Source: Serratia sp. PL17
Lineage (GTDB): Bacteria > Pseudomonadota > Gammaproteobacteria > Enterobacterales > Enterobacteriaceae
DNA length: 64,000 bases
Assembly: GCF_017832355.1 (NCBI RefSeq)
Contig: NZ_JAFIBY010000002.1
Coordinates: forward strand, 310,001-374,000
Direction: 5' to 3'
The number at the start of each line of letters is the position of its first letter. Position 1 is the stretch's first letter. Below the pieces are notes generated by a model that worked only from the letters and a program-made list of their open reading frames with translations, was not told where the DNA came from and did no database searches. The position numbers and the translations under genes were made by a program. Shown here in pieces: positions 25,072-34,155 of this stretch.

Positions 25072-25878
25072 TTATCCCAGCACCCGCTCAATAAAACTGC
25101 CGATCCGCCTCAGGATCTGATCTTTGTTGGTTTCGTTAAAGCTCTCATGACGCCCACCTGGGTTCACCATAGATTCAAAATCGTTGCCCTTCAGCATGTT
25201 GATGGCGGTTTGCGACTGCGCCATGAGCACCAGCCGGTCATCATCACCGTGTATCCATAACGTGGGCAAGGCACCAAAGCCCGGCCCTGCGTTGATTTTG
25301 GCCAGCATGTGCTGCATGCCATGCAGCGTCGGGCGTTTGAATGGGCCGTGCCACACCAGCGGGTCGGCCTGGTAGGCAACGCCGACGGCCGGATCGCGCG
25401 ACAGCGTCGCGGTATCAAGTGGCGTGTCCGGGATCTTCGGTAAATTCAGCAGATCGGAAATCTGGGTTCTTTCGCCAATCAACGGGCCGGAAAGCACCAG
25501 CGCACGCACGTTATCACCATAGCGTTGAACGTAGCGGGTGGCGATCATGCCGCCCATGGAATGGCCAATAATCACCAGGGGTACCCCCGGATGCCATTGC
25601 TGGAAATGTGCCGCCACGTGGTGAACGTCGTCGACGACGGCGTCATAATCTTCAATTAATACGCGCTCACCCTGCGACAAACCGTGGCCAATGTGGTCGG
25701 GGCCAAAGACTCGCGCACCTTGCGCCTCCAGCGTGCGCGCGACGTACTGATAGCGACCGAGATGCTCACCGTAACCGTGTACCAACAGCGCCAGAAAGCG
25801 CGGCCGGTCATGGCCCCAATCATGTACCGCGATATCGCCCTGGACACCTTTGATAAAGGTAATTTTCTGTTCAGACAT
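25072..25878 (-). CDS. Alpha/beta hydrolase, monoacylglycerol lipase-like
   Basis: A 268-residue alpha/beta hydrolase. The nucleophile elbow is GHSMGG with Ser at about residue 107, the oxyanion region LLVHGYGEHLGRY, the acid in LWIHGDDDRLV, and the His in GGRHESFNE. These are the landmarks of the serine-aminopeptidase-S33/monoglyceride-lipase group. The start at 25878 has a GATGAGAA ribosome site; an upstream in-frame extension enters a palindromic repeat and is rejected. It follows the HDAC gene by about 100 bases that contain the repeat. The substrate could be an ester or amide from the same pathway, but this is not shown. Confidence 0.83.
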   Translation of the reverse strand: MSEQKITFIKGVQGDIAVHDWGHDRPRFLALLVHGYGEHLGRYQYVARTLEAQGARVFGPDHIGHGLSQGERVLIEDYDAVVDDVHHVAAHFQQWHPGVPLVIIGHSMGGMIATRYVQRYGDNVRALVLSGPLIGERTQISDLLNLPKIPDTPLDTATLSRDPAVGVAYQADPLVWHGPFKRPTLHGMQHMLAKINAGPGFGALPTLWIHGDDDRLVLMAQSQTAINMLKGNDFESMVNPGGRHESFNETNKDQILRRIGSFIERVLG

Positions 25879-25943
25879 ATTATTTTTCTCATCGGTAGGG
25901 ATAAACGGAAACCCTATTGAGCGTAGCGGCAAAGCGAGGAATT

Positions 25944-25969
25944 GGTAGGGGCGCAAGATGCTGCGCCCC
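25944..25969. repeat. GTAGGGG-type palindromic repeat, copy 1
   Basis: GTAGGGGCGCA-AGATGC-TGCGCCCC is an imperfect palindrome in the gap between the HDAC and hydrolase genes. It shares the GTAGGGG arm with the copies at 37161, 45309 and 45342. Confidence 0.7.
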
Positions 25970-25976
25970 GAGGCGA

Positions 25977-27089
25977 TTAGCGAATGAATTGCTGTGCCAG
26001 GCGATCGATAGCCTGGCGCTGGAACTGGTTGAAGGCTTCACGCGGCTGCTGTTGTTGGATAAAGGCCAGCAGGGGATCCTGTACCTCGGTACGGATACCG
26101 CTGAGCTCTTCCATCACCGCCAGGCCGCAGAAGGGGACGTAGGATTCGGCATAACCGCCTTCATGTACCATCACCAATTTGCCACCGCACAGGCGATCGG
26201 CGGCGTCCTGCACCAACGCCGTCATGTGACGGAAACTGTCGCTGTGCAGCTGCATACGCGCCAGCGGATCGAGGGCATTAGCATCGTAACCGCAGGCGAC
26301 AATGATCATTTCTGGTTGGAATTGTTCCAGTGCCGGAATGACAATTTGGCGCATGGCATGCAGATAACCGTCGTCACCGGCCCCGGCCAGCAACGGAATA
26401 TTGATGTTATAGCCTTCGCCCGCACCGGCCCCGCGATCCTGCTCACCGGAGTATCCTGCAGGGAAGCAACCATCCTGGTGCAGCGACAGCGTTAACACGT
26501 CATCCCGCTGCCAGTAGATATGCTGGGTACCATTGCCGTGATGAACGTCCCAGTCGAGCACCGCCACCTTGCCCAGACCGTATTTCGCTTTGGCACGTTC
26601 TATGGCTATGGGGATATTGGCCAAAAAGCAAAAGCCCATCGACTGATCCGGCAGACAGTGGTGGCCCGGTGGGCGTGACAGTGCGTAGGCGTTGTCCAGA
26701 TCGCCCTGCAGCACCGCCTCGACTGCCGCGCAGGCTAGCCCGGCGGACAACTTGGCGATCTCGTAACTGCCGGGGCCGAGCGGCGCCTCCTCACCCAGCA
26801 TGCCGCCGCCGTTGTCGCTTAACTGTTTGAAGCGTTGTAAATAGTGGGCCGGATGAATGCGCAGCAGGTCTTCATCCGACGCCAGTTCCGCGCTCAGCAG
26901 GGTGAGCTGGCGCGACAGACCTGACACGTCCATCAGGTTTTTCATGCGCCGTTTGGTTTCCGGCGATTCGGCATGGCCCGCCCCCGAGGGGGGTTGTACC
27001 CAACCGCCAACCGGTAGCGTGGTGGCGTGCAGGCCGGTGCTGTGCCAGAAACAGCGTTCATCAAACAAGAAACCGGTTTTTCTTTTCAC
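25977..27089 (-). CDS. Class II histone-deacetylase-like acetylpolyamine amidohydrolase
   Basis: A 370-residue HDAC-fold amidohydrolase. The paired catalytic histidines are RPPGHHC (about residues 143-144). The zinc ligands are Asp and His in DWDVHHGNG (about 181 and 183) and Asp in CGYDANALDP (about 269), and the transition-state Tyr is in HEGGYAES (about 313). In bacteria this family deacetylates acetylated polyamines or related N-acetylated amines. It is 13 bases after the MFS gene, so they form one operon (MFS-HDAC, then the hydrolase). Together with a flavin amine oxidase nearby this supports polyamine-type catabolism. Confidence 0.9.
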   Translation of the reverse strand: MKRKTGFLFDERCFWHSTGLHATTLPVGGWVQPPSGAGHAESPETKRRMKNLMDVSGLSRQLTLLSAELASDEDLLRIHPAHYLQRFKQLSDNGGGMLGEEAPLGPGSYEIAKLSAGLACAAVEAVLQGDLDNAYALSRPPGHHCLPDQSMGFCFLANIPIAIERAKAKYGLGKVAVLDWDVHHGNGTQHIYWQRDDVLTLSLHQDGCFPAGYSGEQDRGAGAGEGYNINIPLLAGAGDDGYLHAMRQIVIPALEQFQPEMIIVACGYDANALDPLARMQLHSDSFRHMTALVQDAADRLCGGKLVMVHEGGYAESYVPFCGLAVMEELSGIRTEVQDPLLAFIQQQQPREAFNQFQRQAIDRLAQQFIR

Positions 27090-27102
27090 CTTTTTACTCC
27101 TG

Positions 27103-28275
27103 TTAAACGGCGCGGCGAACGCGCTGTGAAGCCAACAAAATCAACAGCAGCGACAGCAGCGCACTGCCCAGTGCGCCGACCAACAGTGCGTCGAAGCCAC
27201 CGAAAGATTCGATCAGATAACCGGCCAGCGTTGGGCCTATCGCCATACCACCGCCAATCACCAGATTGATGTTGTTCATGAGTTTGCCGTTGTTATCCAG
27301 GCCGGCAACGCGGGCCAAAATAAACGGCAGTACAAAGGTCCAAGTGAACTTGAACAGCACGGCGGCCGCAGCAAAACGCAGCAATAGGGGTTCCCTGAAC
27401 AACAGCCCAATACCGGCGATCAACAACGCGTAGCCCAGCCAAATCAGTACATTGCCGCTACGGCGCGCACTGATTAACGCGGCACCGCCGGCACCGACGA
27501 TGCCAAACAGCGTGGCGGCGGCCAGTACCTGACCGCTGTTGACCGGCGAAAGCCCGGCGGCGGCGGCGATGCTGCCGATAAAGGTCCAGACTGCGCTCAG
27601 GCTGATATAAAAGGTCAGCACGGACAGTACGGCGAAGGCTTTACGGATCCACGGAATCGCTGCGGATTGGGTTGTGGTTTGCGCCGGGTGAAACCCGCTG
27701 GGGAAGGCGCGGATCAGTGGCAGGCAACACAGCATGATGGCTGCCAGGATCAGATAAACCGCCATCAGGCCAACATGGGCGAACAGCGGCGGCAGTACCA
27801 GCAGCCCGACGGTTCCCAGTACCAGTTGGCCCAGCACCCACAGGGCGTAGACTCGGCTGGGGTTGGCGGTGCCGGCGGCGCAGGTGATACACAGGATCAT
27901 CAGCGTACCGCCCGCCAACGAAGCGACAAAGCGTAGCCCCAATAACAGGCTAAAATCACTGACCAGCGCTGAGGCCAGGTTCCCGGCAATAAATACGGCT
28001 GCCGCCAGCGCCGCGATCTGGCGCCAGTTAGCGCGCCCAATCCACCACCAGGCGGGCAGCGTCGCCAGGCTCATTGCGCCCAGTTCGGTGGAAAACAAAT
28101 GCCCGATTTGTGCTGGGGTGAGGTGCCATTGGCTGGCCAATTGCGCCGCTACCGCTGGGGCTGTCATCAGGATGCCCGGCGCAATGGCGGCAAAGATAAT
28201 AATGGCAGTCAACAGCCGTGGCGGGCAGGGGAGAGCCGCCCCGGCAGCGGGCACAGAAACGGAATCGCTGGACAT
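27103..28275 (-). CDS. MFS transporter
   Basis: A 390-residue major facilitator with about twelve hydrophobic segments, e.g. LTAIIIFAAIAPGILMTAP and LWVLGQLVLGTVGLLVLPPL. No substrate-specific signature is recognised. It has a GGGGATA ribosome site and is the first gene of the leftward unit with the HDAC-like enzyme. Import of the acetylated amine or export of a product are both possible. A LuxR regulator lies just upstream on the same strand. Confidence 0.85.
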   Translation of the reverse strand: MSSDSVSVPAAGAALPCPPRLLTAIIIFAAIAPGILMTAPAVAAQLASQWHLTPAQIGHLFSTELGAMSLATLPAWWWIGRANWRQIAALAAAVFIAGNLASALVSDFSLLLGLRFVASLAGGTLMILCITCAAGTANPSRVYALWVLGQLVLGTVGLLVLPPLFAHVGLMAVYLILAAIMLCCLPLIRAFPSGFHPAQTTTQSAAIPWIRKAFAVLSVLTFYISLSAVWTFIGSIAAAAGLSPVNSGQVLAAATLFGIVGAGGAALISARRSGNVLIWLGYALLIAGIGLLFREPLLLRFAAAAVLFKFTWTFVLPFILARVAGLDNNGKLMNNINLVIGGGMAIGPTLAGYLIESFGGFDALLVGALGSALLSLLLILLASQRVRRAV

Positions 28276-28420
28276 AATAATTATCCCCGCAGGTTAAGTC
28301 TGAATCAGATATAGCCGCGATGCCGGATTTTAGGCAGGCGGACACCGCGCCAAGGATGGCGAATAATTAACGCGTTGTATGACCAACGCTATAACTCCTT
28401 GCTATGACTCGATTTATTTA

Positions 28421-29068
28421 TTAGCCGTGGGCAATAAAGCTGCTGGCGACTAATTCGGTACGATTTACCACGTCGGTTTTGGCAAATATATTCCGCATGT
28501 GGGTTTTCACGGTTGAAAGTGAAATGCCTAATTTCAGCGCAATGCGTTTATTGCTGGCTCCTTCGCGTACCATATTCACGATTTCTTGCTCTTTGGCCGT
28601 CAGTAATTGGGCTTCCCCCTCGGGCAGCAGATCGCGGGTCGCCAGTTCGATCAACGGCATGACCGCCCGCAAGCGACCACGCTCCAATTCAGTAAAGGGG
28701 GTATCGCGGATCAGCGACACGCCAGCGACGATGCGTTTACGTTGCCGGATAAAAATCTCGGTCATGTCGCGCATGTCATTGGGTAGCATAAAATCATGAT
28801 AATAATGACGATTATTGGCTATCGCCATCGGGCTCATCCCGACCATATTGATATCCTGATGGTGGAAATTGGCCGGTTTGAGCGGATCGATCTGCTGAAA
28901 ATGGTTCAAATACTGCTGGTGGGTTTTATCGGAAATGCCATGCAAAATATAGTGATCTGGCCGCAGATCGGAATTCACTAAATAAAATACCCCAGCGGAC
29001 ACCGGGATCAGGTGCGCGATGGTGGCCAGGCAGCTAGTGATAAAGGCATCAGGTGGTGCAGTGTGCAT
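28421..29068 (-). CDS. LuxR-family regulator, candidate MoaR-type
   Basis: A 215-residue regulator with a sensor domain (residues about 1-145) and a C-terminal LuxR HTH (LTAKEQEIVNMVREG, then RIALKLGISLSTVKTHMRNIFAK). The start has a GGGAGG ribosome site. It is divergent from the arylsulfatase operon and upstream of the MFS-HDAC operon. Klebsiella MoaR, the activator of the monoamine and arylsulfatase genes, carries a LuxR-type HTH as far as I recall, and this gene sits in the matching context, so it could be the MoaR equivalent. That identity is inference; it may instead control the MFS gene. Confidence 0.75.
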   Translation of the reverse strand: MHTAPPDAFITSCLATIAHLIPVSAGVFYLVNSDLRPDHYILHGISDKTHQQYLNHFQQIDPLKPANFHHQDINMVGMSPMAIANNRHYYHDFMLPNDMRDMTEIFIRQRKRIVAGVSLIRDTPFTELERGRLRAVMPLIELATRDLLPEGEAQLLTAKEQEIVNMVREGASNKRIALKLGISLSTVKTHMRNIFAKTDVVNRTELVASSFIAHG

Positions 29069-29324
29069 GATTCATTTCCTCCCTTTACCCGTCGTCTTTA
29101 AACCGCAGCGTGATGAGCGGCAACGTTAAATTCACTGGGTATGTCATTCTGGTACTGGGACGGTACGCGCATCTGTATACAATATGAACGATACAAGCAT
29201 AGTTGTAGCAATTTCGCAACACAATAAAAACATATTAACAACGTGAGCCTGATTGCAATAAAATACATAAATAACAAGATGCCACTTGGCTCCTCATCCT
29301 TGCCTGCACTCGATTTCCAGCCTG

Positions 29325-29346
29325 TTTCATTAATACATTAATGAAA
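29325..29346. promoter_or_regulatory. HpaR-type palindrome upstream of arylsulfatase
   Basis: TTTCATTAAT-AC-ATTAATGAAA is a perfect 10-2-10 inverted repeat. Its inner 18 bases match the MarR-type operator at 37956-37973 at 16 positions. It lies about 290 bases before atsA and 257 before the LuxR gene. HpaR or a related MarR protein is the likely ligand. Confidence 0.55.
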
Positions 29347-29453
29347 TCTTTATGACGTTTTGCCGCTGAATTTACAGCGGTTTTCGCGCTTTCCGTGGCG
29401 CGGACAGTTTTGCGTTCTGCGTGCTACATCTCGGCTTCTTCGTTGCGGCGCCT

Positions 29454-29498
29454 CGTTCTTAAGAACGATAGCCAGGCTTTTCTATTGCTTCCTACACT
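29454..29498 (+). promoter_or_regulatory. atsA promoter with CGTTCTTAAGAACG operator
   Basis: The 14-base palindrome CGTTCTTAAGAACG (29454-29467) is followed by TAGCCA, 18 bases, TACACT (29469-29498), a plausible -35/-10 pair. The same layout recurs before the permease operon (32538-32582). The palindrome touches the -35, where an activator or repressor would act. About 130 bases of leader separate this from the atsA start. Confidence 0.6.
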
Positions 29499-29632
29499 GC
29501 AAAAAACCGCTCTGGCTATGCCTTGAAGATAACGGCAGCCGGCGGCAAAAGGATAAGACGAAAAAACTATGACCTTTCTCGGGCTGAGGCGTTTGGTTGT
29601 TCAACCCGAATGACAATGCAGGGGATGAGGTG

Positions 29633-31348
29633 ATGATGAAGAAGAAAACGCTGGCGGTGGCGCTGGGTAGCGCATTGTCGGGGATAGCACATGCGGCAGA
29701 CGCCGAACGCCCCAACGTGCTGATCATTCTGGTGGATGATATGGGCTATTCCGACATCAGCCCGTTCGGCAGTGAGATCCCCACGCCCAACCTGCAGGCG
29801 CTGGCCGAGCGAGGGGTGCGCATGAGCCAGTATTATACTTCGCCGATGTCTGCCCCGGCGCGATCGATGCTGATGACGGGCAACACCAACCAACAGGCCG
29901 GCATGGGTGGCATGTGGTGGTACGAAAGTACGGCGGCGCAGCCGGGTTACGAAATGCGCCTGACCGACCGGGTGACCACGATGCCTGAACGTTTCCGGGA
30001 CGCTGGCTATGCCACCATGATGGCGGGTAAATGGCACCTGGGCTATGCCGAGGGGGCGAAACCGACCGATCGCGGTTTCGAACGCGCTTTTGCTTTTATG
30101 GGGGGCGGTACCAGCCATTTCGACGATGCAAAACCGCTGGGCACGGTCGAAGCCTTCCATACTTTCTACACCCTGAACGGCAAGCGCGTCTCGCTGCCAC
30201 AGGATTTCTATTCCAGCAAGGCCTACGCTACCCAAATGGCGCAGTGGATCAGCGATACGCCGAAGGATAAGCCTATCTTCGCCTACCTGGCTTTCACCGC
30301 ACCGCACGATCCCTTGCAGGCACCGGACGACTGGATCGCAAAATTTGACGGCAAGTATGATGCTGGTTACCAGCAGGCCTATCAGCAACGCATTCAGCGG
30401 CTGAAGGCATTGGGGATCATTTCTGATAACACGCCCATGCCGACGTTGGCGCTCGATAAAGCCTGGCAGGACATGACGCCGGAGCAACAGAAATACGCGG
30501 CAAAAACCATGCAGGTGTATGCGGCGATGATCGCCTATATGGACGATCAGGTCGGTGGGGTGCTAAGGACGCTAAAACAGACCGGGCGTGATAAAAACAC
30601 GGTGATCATTTTTGCCACCGACAATGGCGCTAACCCGGCCAGCGGCTTTTACTACGGATCTAAGCCGGAGTATTGGCAGCAGTTTGATAACAGTTACGCC
30701 AATATTGGCCGCAAAGGGTCCTTTATCTCTTACGGCCCACACTGGGCTAACGTCAGCAATGCGCCGTACGCTAACTACCATAAAACCACCAGCGCGCAGG
30801 GGGGGATCAATACTGATTTCATCATCTCTGCGCCGCAGTTAAAAGGCCGGGGCGGCATCGATAAAACGCCCATGGCGGTGTATGACATCGCACCGACGCT
30901 GTACGACTACGCCGGTATTGATGCCCGTAAGCAACTGAAGGGAAAACCGACGTTGCCGATGGTTGGCGTCAGCTTCAAGCGGTATTTCAGCGGCGATGCC
31001 GACAGCGTGCCGCGCTCAACCTACGGCGTTGAGCTGCACAATCAGGCCGCCTACGTGGATGGCATCTGGAAGCTGCGACGGCTGGTGAAAGCCGGGCCTA
31101 CGGCGCAAATGGCACCCTGGGGGCTGTTCAATCTGCAGGACGATCCCCTCGAAACACAGGATGTGGCTGCCGCCAACCCCGAGCGGGTTAAGCAGCTGAG
31201 TAAGGAATACCAGGAGTACGCTGACAAAGGCATGGTGATAGAAGCCAAAGGCGAAGCGATTGATTACCTTGGGGTGGACGGCAAAACCGGCAACTATATT
31301 GGCCTCGATCCCATTACCCATAAGCCCTTGCCGCAGGCGGCAGAATGA
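29633..31348 (+). CDS. atsA: Ser-type arylsulfatase
   Basis: A 571-residue exported sulfatase. A signal peptide ([20 protein letters not shown]) precedes the mature domain. The active-site motif is SAPARS with Ser at about residue 73; Klebsiella AtsA has Ser72 in the same motif. This Ser is oxidised to formylglycine by a radical-SAM maturase such as the AtsB encoded next. Other family blocks are [22 protein letters not shown] and FATDNGA. The enzyme hydrolyses aryl sulfate esters in the periplasm, giving phenols and sulfate. The ATG at 29633 has an AGGGGA ribosome site seven bases before it. The gene overlaps atsB by four bases. Confidence 0.93.
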   Translation: MMKKKTLAVALGSALSGIAHAADAERPNVLIILVDDMGYSDISPFGSEIPTPNLQALAERGVRMSQYYTSPMSAPARSMLMTGNTNQQAGMGGMWWYESTAAQPGYEMRLTDRVTTMPERFRDAGYATMMAGKWHLGYAEGAKPTDRGFERAFAFMGGGTSHFDDAKPLGTVEAFHTFYTLNGKRVSLPQDFYSSKAYATQMAQWISDTPKDKPIFAYLAFTAPHDPLQAPDDWIAKFDGKYDAGYQQAYQQRIQRLKALGIISDNTPMPTLALDKAWQDMTPEQQKYAAKTMQVYAAMIAYMDDQVGGVLRTLKQTGRDKNTVIIFATDNGANPASGFYYGSKPEYWQQFDNSYANIGRKGSFISYGPHWANVSNAPYANYHKTTSAQGGINTDFIISAPQLKGRGGIDKTPMAVYDIAPTLYDYAGIDARKQLKGKPTLPMVGVSFKRYFSGDADSVPRSTYGVELHNQAAYVDGIWKLRRLVKAGPTAQMAPWGLFNLQDDPLETQDVAAANPERVKQLSKEYQEYADKGMVIEAKGEAIDYLGVDGKTGNYIGLDPITHKPLPQAAE

Positions 31349-32529
31349 ACCTGACTCAGCTGCGCGCGCAGCAGATCCCGGTTGCCGTCGAACCGCGTGC
31401 CGCGGTGCCTTTCCATCTGTTGGTCAAACCTATCGGGGCTGGTTGTAATCTGGCCTGCAACTATTGCTATTACCCGCAGCGACAGGGCGAGCGACCGCAA
31501 AAAATGGACGACGGGCTGCTGGAGGATTTTATCCGTCGCTATATCGCCGCCCAGCCGCGCTACAGCCGCGAGATCAACTTTGTTTGGCAGGGGGGCGAGC
31601 CGCTGCTGGCAGGTATCGGTTTTTACAAGCGAGCGCTGGCGCTGCAACAAAAATATGCGCCACCGGGCGTTAGGATCAGCAACAGTCTTCAGACCAACGG
31701 CACGTTGCTGAACGCCGCCTGGTGCCGGTGGTTCAAACAGCATGATTTCATTATTGGCGTCAGCCTTGACGGCGACCGGCAGATCCAGGACGCACACCGT
31801 CCGGATAAGCGGGGTGGCAGTAGCTATGACGATGCGCTGCGCGGTATTGCGCTGCTGCATCGGCATCACATCGCGTTCAACCTGCTGGTGGTGGTGCATG
31901 ACGGTGTGGTGGATCGAGCGCAGGCGATGTACGACCATTTTGTTGCGCTCGGTGCACGTTACCTGCAATTTCAGCCCCTGATGCTGGAAGGTGACGCCCC
32001 GGATGCCGGCTACGGATTGAGCGCCGCCAACTGGGGGCGCTTTATGCTAGCGATTTACCGTCGCTGGCGCGCACAGAGGCATTGGGGCAAGGTGTTTGTG
32101 ATGAACATCGAACATGTTTACGCGCAGTACTTCACCCAGGTCAGCCCCAGCTGCGTGCATGCCGAACGCTGCGGCGGCAATTTGGTGATGGAGCCGGATG
32201 GTCGGCTCTACGCCTGCGATCATCTGATGGACGCGCAGCATTATCTGGGGCATTTCGATCAACATACGCCCTTCGCGGACGCGGTATCGGCGGCAACGGC
32301 CATGGACTTCGGCCGGGTCAAAAGCCTGCGCCGCGAATGCCAGAGCTGCAGCGTGAAAACTGTCTGCCAGGGCGGCTGCCCGGCGCACATCGGTGCGGAT
32401 CGCTATAACCGGCTGTGTGCGGGCTATTACGCCTTCTTTTCTGCGCTGCTTGAGCCGCTGCGTGCTTACCCGCGTAGCCCCCAGGGCGCCATGCAATGGC
32501 GCAGTGCTGTGAGCGGCAGCACAGCTTGA
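31345..32529 (+). CDS. atsB: Anaerobic sulfatase-maturating enzyme (radical SAM)
   Basis: A 394-residue radical-SAM/SPASM protein. The [4Fe-4S]-SAM cluster is CNLACNYC (Cys about 34, 38 and 41), and a C-terminal cluster region is [14 protein letters not shown]. Klebsiella AtsB (395 residues) has its cluster at 35, 39, 42 and oxidises the Ser of AtsA to formylglycine. It overlaps atsA (ATGA), so synthesis is coupled. In Klebsiella the order is atsB-atsA; here atsA comes first. The maturase acts on the unfolded sulfatase in the cytoplasm before export. Confidence 0.92.
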   Translation: MNLTQLRAQQIPVAVEPRAAVPFHLLVKPIGAGCNLACNYCYYPQRQGERPQKMDDGLLEDFIRRYIAAQPRYSREINFVWQGGEPLLAGIGFYKRALALQQKYAPPGVRISNSLQTNGTLLNAAWCRWFKQHDFIIGVSLDGDRQIQDAHRPDKRGGSSYDDALRGIALLHRHHIAFNLLVVVHDGVVDRAQAMYDHFVALGARYLQFQPLMLEGDAPDAGYGLSAANWGRFMLAIYRRWRAQRHWGKVFVMNIEHVYAQYFTQVSPSCVHAERCGGNLVMEPDGRLYACDHLMDAQHYLGHFDQHTPFADAVSAATAMDFGRVKSLRRECQSCSVKTVCQGGCPAHIGADRYNRLCAGYYAFFSALLEPLRAYPRSPQGAMQWRSAVSGSTA

Positions 32530-32537
32530 GCCCCTCT

Positions 32538-32582
32538 CGTCCTTTAGGACGATAGTCAGCATTTTCGATTCCTCTCTATAGT
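32538..32582 (+). promoter_or_regulatory. moa-like operon promoter with CGTCCTTTAGGACG operator
   Basis: The palindrome CGTCCTTTAGGACG (32538-32551) is followed by TAGTCA, 18 bases, TATAGT (32553-32582), and similar sequence (ATAG-Y-CAG, TTTTC, ATT) to the atsA promoter. The match in arrangement to 29454-29498 points to a shared regulator. Confidence 0.65.
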
Positions 32583-32661
32583 GATATTGCCGCCACTGGC
32601 GACGTAAAACCTGCAAATGCACCATCAGGGCAAAACGATAAAACTATAAGAGGAAATAACC

Positions 32662-34155
32662 ATGAACCTGTCGTCGCGGCTTCACGCCCACCTTGAGCGG
32701 GGTAAGGTCGGATTCCCCACCACGCTGGCCAGCTCGGTCGGGGTGATTATGGCCAGTCCGGTGATCCTCACTGTCACCAGTGGTTTTGGTATCGGCGGCG
32801 ACACCTTCGCGCTGGCGATGCTGATCGCTTTTATTATGATGCAGGCCCAGCTCACCACGTTCTCCGAGGCAGCGGCGATATTGCCGACGTCCGGCTCGGT
32901 ATACGATTATATCGCCTGTGGCATGGGGCGCTTTTTTGCCATCACCGGCGCGCTGTCAGCCTACCTGATCGTGCATATCTTTGCCGGTACTGCAGAAACC
33001 ATTCTGTCCGGCATTATGGCGCTGGTGAATTTTGAACACCTTAACACCCTGATGGAAACCCATAATGCGTCCTGGATGGTGGGGGTTGGGTTGGTGATTG
33101 TGTTCGGGTTGCTTAACGCATTCGGTATTGAGGCGTTCGGCAAAGCGGAAATCGTGCTGACCTTCGCGATGTGGAGCACGCTGGTGATCTTTGGCATTGC
33201 CGGGCTGCTGTCGCCGCATGCGGTTCCTCTGGAAGGCTGGTTTGGCAGCACGTTGAGCCTGAGCGATCCGTTCGCGGTATTTAGCCTGATTGGCATGGCG
33301 ATGTTCATGTTCGTTGGCTGTGAGCTGGTCACGCCGATGGCGCCGGAGATCAAACGTTCCGCCAGTGTGATCCCGCGTGCAATGTCGCTGGGGTTGTGCG
33401 GCGTGGCGGTTTGCATGGCGCTATACGGTGCGGCACTCAGTCATCAGGTGGAAAACGTGGTCGTGGATGCCGCCAATGGCGTTCACCTGCTGGATACGCC
33501 GATGGCGATCCCGGCCTTTGCCGGCCAGGTAATGGGGGAGTTCGGCAAATACTGGCTGGGCGTCGGGCTGTTGCTGGCTGGCGCGGCCACCATTAATACG
33601 CTGATGGCGGCGGTACCGCGCATTCTTTACGGCATGGCGCTGGACGGCGCACTGCCGCGTATCTTCGCCTATCTGCACCCGCGTTTTAAAACCCCGGTGG
33701 TGGGGATTTTGGTGGCGGTGCTGATCCCCTGTATTCACGCCTTTGCCATTCAGGGCAATCTCGATCGCATTATTCCCTTGGTGCTGGCAGCGGTCTGCGC
33801 CTGGGGCGTGGCTTACCTGCTGGTGACCTGTTCGGTGGTGATCCTGCGTATTCGTCGTCCAGACTTGCCACGCGCGTATAAATCGCCGTGGTTCCCGCTG
33901 CCACAAATCATTTCCAGTGTGGGCATCGTGCTGGCGATTATCTATATCACCCCGCCGGGTATGAACCCGCGAGCCGTCTACATTCCTTTCAGCATCATGA
34001 TTGGCCTGACTGCGGCCTATGCGCTGTTCTGGACCCTGTGCGTGCAGAAGGTTAACCCGTTCAAGCCCGTGCCGGTTGAACAGGTGCTGGAAACTGCCTT
34101 TGCGAAAGCAGAAAACGAGGAGGCGCAGTTTGATCGGCTTACTTCCCTCACTTAA
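32662..34155 (+). CDS. APC-family permease, aromatic amine candidate
   Basis: A 497-residue APC permease with about twelve transmembrane segments. Helix 1 includes SSVGVIMASPVILTVTSGFG and helix 3 EAAAILPTSGSVYDYIACGMG. It opens a five-gene operon whose third and fourth genes resemble Klebsiella moaE and moaF. The known monoamine regulon responds to tyramine, so uptake of tyramine or a related amine is the leading idea. The AGAGGAAA ribosome site is strong. The gene overlaps the next one by 26 bases. The C-terminal tail is Glu-rich and soluble. Confidence 0.85.
   Translation: MNLSSRLHAHLERGKVGFPTTLASSVGVIMASPVILTVTSGFGIGGDTFALAMLIAFIMMQAQLTTFSEAAAILPTSGSVYDYIACGMGRFFAITGALSAYLIVHIFAGTAETILSGIMALVNFEHLNTLMETHNASWMVGVGLVIVFGLLNAFGIEAFGKAEIVLTFAMWSTLVIFGIAGLLSPHAVPLEGWFGSTLSLSDPFAVFSLIGMAMFMFVGCELVTPMAPEIKRSASVIPRAMSLGLCGVAVCMALYGAALSHQVENVVVDAANGVHLLDTPMAIPAFAGQVMGEFGKYWLGVGLLLAGAATINTLMAAVPRILYGMALDGALPRIFAYLHPRFKTPVVGILVAVLIPCIHAFAIQGNLDRIIPLVLAAVCAWGVAYLLVTCSVVILRIRRPDLPRAYKSPWFPLPQIISSVGIVLAIIYITPPGMNPRAVYIPFSIMIGLTAAYALFWTLCVQKVNPFKPVPVEQVLETAFAKAENEEAQFDRLTSLT

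Noticed and set aside
22482..29068. LuxR proteins as quorum-sensing receptors
   Set aside because: No synthase gene is present and no acyl-homoserine-lactone pocket signature was seen; metabolite sensing is more likely.
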